6,595 nt of DNA from Chitinophagaceae bacterium (GTDB taxonomy: Bacteria; Bacteroidota; Bacteroidia; Chitinophagales; Chitinophagaceae). Positions 5,754-6,595 of this stretch are shown one piece after another. The position numbers were made by a program, and so were the translations under genes. Within the stretch, counting starts at the first letter, position 1; every line of letters begins with the position of its first letter. Location of the stretch: positions 10,309 through 16,903 of the forward strand of contig DPWF01000301.1 in the NCBI GenBank assembly GCA_003526435.1. Reading direction: 5' to 3'. Under the pieces are notes generated by a model. That model saw only the letters and a list, made by a program, of their open reading frames with translations, searched no databases and was not told where the DNA came from.

Positions 5754-6595
5754 ATGAAGATTACAGAACATATTCAACAGGCAAAAGACACGCTTATTTC
5801 TTTTGAAGTATTACCTCCCTTAAAAGGAAAGACCATTGTTTCATTATATGATCACCTCGATCCGCTGATGGAGTTTAAACCATCCTGGATCAATGTTACC
5901 TATCACAGAAGTGAAACCATGTTCAAGAAAAAACCGGATGGTACTTTCGAGAAAGTAGAAGTTCGTAAACGACCCGGTACTGTTGGTATTTGTGCAGCCA
6001 TCATGAACCATTATCAGGTAGATGCGGTACCACATATCATCTGCGGTGGCTTTACCAAAAGAGAAACAGAAGATGCATTGATTGATCTTGACTTTCTGGG
6101 TATTGATAATGTGCTGGCATTGCGTGGAGACGCTGCCAAAAATGAATCAGCTTTTGAACCCGAGATAGGAGGCAATCATTACGCACTTGACTTGATTCGT
6201 CAGGTGAATAATATGAACAATGGTTTATACATTGATGAAGACATCAAGAATGGTGGTAAAACCAAATTCTGTATTGGAGTAGCGGGCTACCCTGAAAAAC
6301 ATTTCGAAGCACCCAATTTGGAAATTGATCTTGCCAAACTCAAAGAAAAAGTAGACGCAGGGGCAGAATACATCATGACACAGATGTTTTTTGATAACCA
6401 GAAGTTTTTCGATTTTGTAAAAAGCTGTAAAGACATGGGCATCAATGTGCCGATTATTCCGGGGTTGAAACCCATTACCAATAAAAAACAATTATCTGTA
6501 TTGCCACGTATTTTTCATGTGGATATTCCAACCGATCTTTCTAATGCCATCATGAAATGTAAAACCGATGCTGAATGTGAGCAGGTGGGAACAGA
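5754..6595 (+). CDS. metF: 5,10-methylenetetrahydrofolate reductase MetF (cut by right edge)
   Basis: FAD enzyme that reduces 5,10-methylene-THF to 5-methyl-THF, the methyl donor for methionine synthesis in the cytoplasm. The reading frame is open for 280 codons to the window edge. Family landmarks are ISFEVLPP (16-22, Glu18 corresponding to the catalytic Glu of the usual SFEFFPP), NVLALRGD (119-126, the Asp near the flavin), AGYPEKH (177-183), TQMFFD (209-214, folate-contacting Gln) and PGLKPITN (236-243). Their order and spacing fit a TIM-barrel MetF of about 300-320 residues, so roughly 20-40 residues are probably missing. The start ATG at 5754 gives MKITEHIQQAKDTLISFE, the normal beginning; no Shine-Dalgarno is seen. 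It is divergent from lptB, not in a visible methionine operon, though whatever lies to the right cannot be judged. The EVLPPLKG variant may be a lineage feature; I cannot check this here. Confidence 0.95.
   Translation, partial: MKITEHIQQAKDTLISFEVLPPLKGKTIVSLYDHLDPLMEFKPSWINVTYHRSETMFKKKPDGTFEKVEVRKRPGTVGICAAIMNHYQVDAVPHIICGGFTKRETEDALIDLDFLGIDNVLALRGDAAKNESAFEPEIGGNHYALDLIRQVNNMNNGLYIDEDIKNGGKTKFCIGVAGYPEKHFEAPNLEIDLAKLKEKVDAGAEYIMTQMFFDNQKFFDFVKSCKDMGINVPIIPGLKPITNKKQLSVLPRIFHVDIPTDLSNAIMKCKTDAECEQVGT

Noticed and set aside
6225..6491. Minus-strand open frames inside metF
   Set aside because: They lie opposite the conserved MetF barrel motifs and look like shadows.

Overview
The window looks like chromosomal core sequence from a Bacteroidota bacterium, most likely near the Chitinophagaceae. 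The grounds are moderate-to-low GC, starts without a Shine-Dalgarno sequence, a Bacteroidota-type promoter (TTG-N20-TACATTTG), and proteins with the flavour of that phylum (FabG ending in CGGLNI, a GH3-family adenylating enzyme, LptB, and a SulP transporter paired with carbonic anhydrase). The family is inferred from sequence style, not from a search.

Layout: everything from 1 to 5657 is on the minus strand. From right to left come lptB (LPS-export ATPase), a GH3-family acyl-adenylating enzyme, fabG (3-oxoacyl-ACP reductase), an unrecognised small membrane-anchored or secreted protein, a SulP anion transporter and a beta-carbonic anhydrase that runs off the left edge. On the plus strand, from 5754, metF (methylenetetrahydrofolate reductase) diverges from lptB and runs off the right edge. 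No gap between genes exceeds 200 bp. The only sizeable one with visible structure is 2162-2360, which holds the fabG terminator, dyad-symmetric elements and a good promoter.

Function: SulP and carbonic anhydrase are separated by 2 nt and look like a coupled inorganic-carbon unit, with anion (probably bicarbonate) uptake plus CO2/HCO3- interconversion. lptB and fabG serve the cell envelope (LPS export, fatty-acid elongation). The GH3 enzyme between them probably activates a carboxylic acid, but its substrate is unknown. metF feeds one-carbon and methionine metabolism.

No mobile element, CRISPR array, tRNA, rRNA or recognisable riboswitch was seen. The least explained parts are the 97-residue protein with its nearly leaderless promoter and overlapping palindromes, and the GH3 enzyme. 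I saw no convincing evidence of an undescribed multi-gene system.
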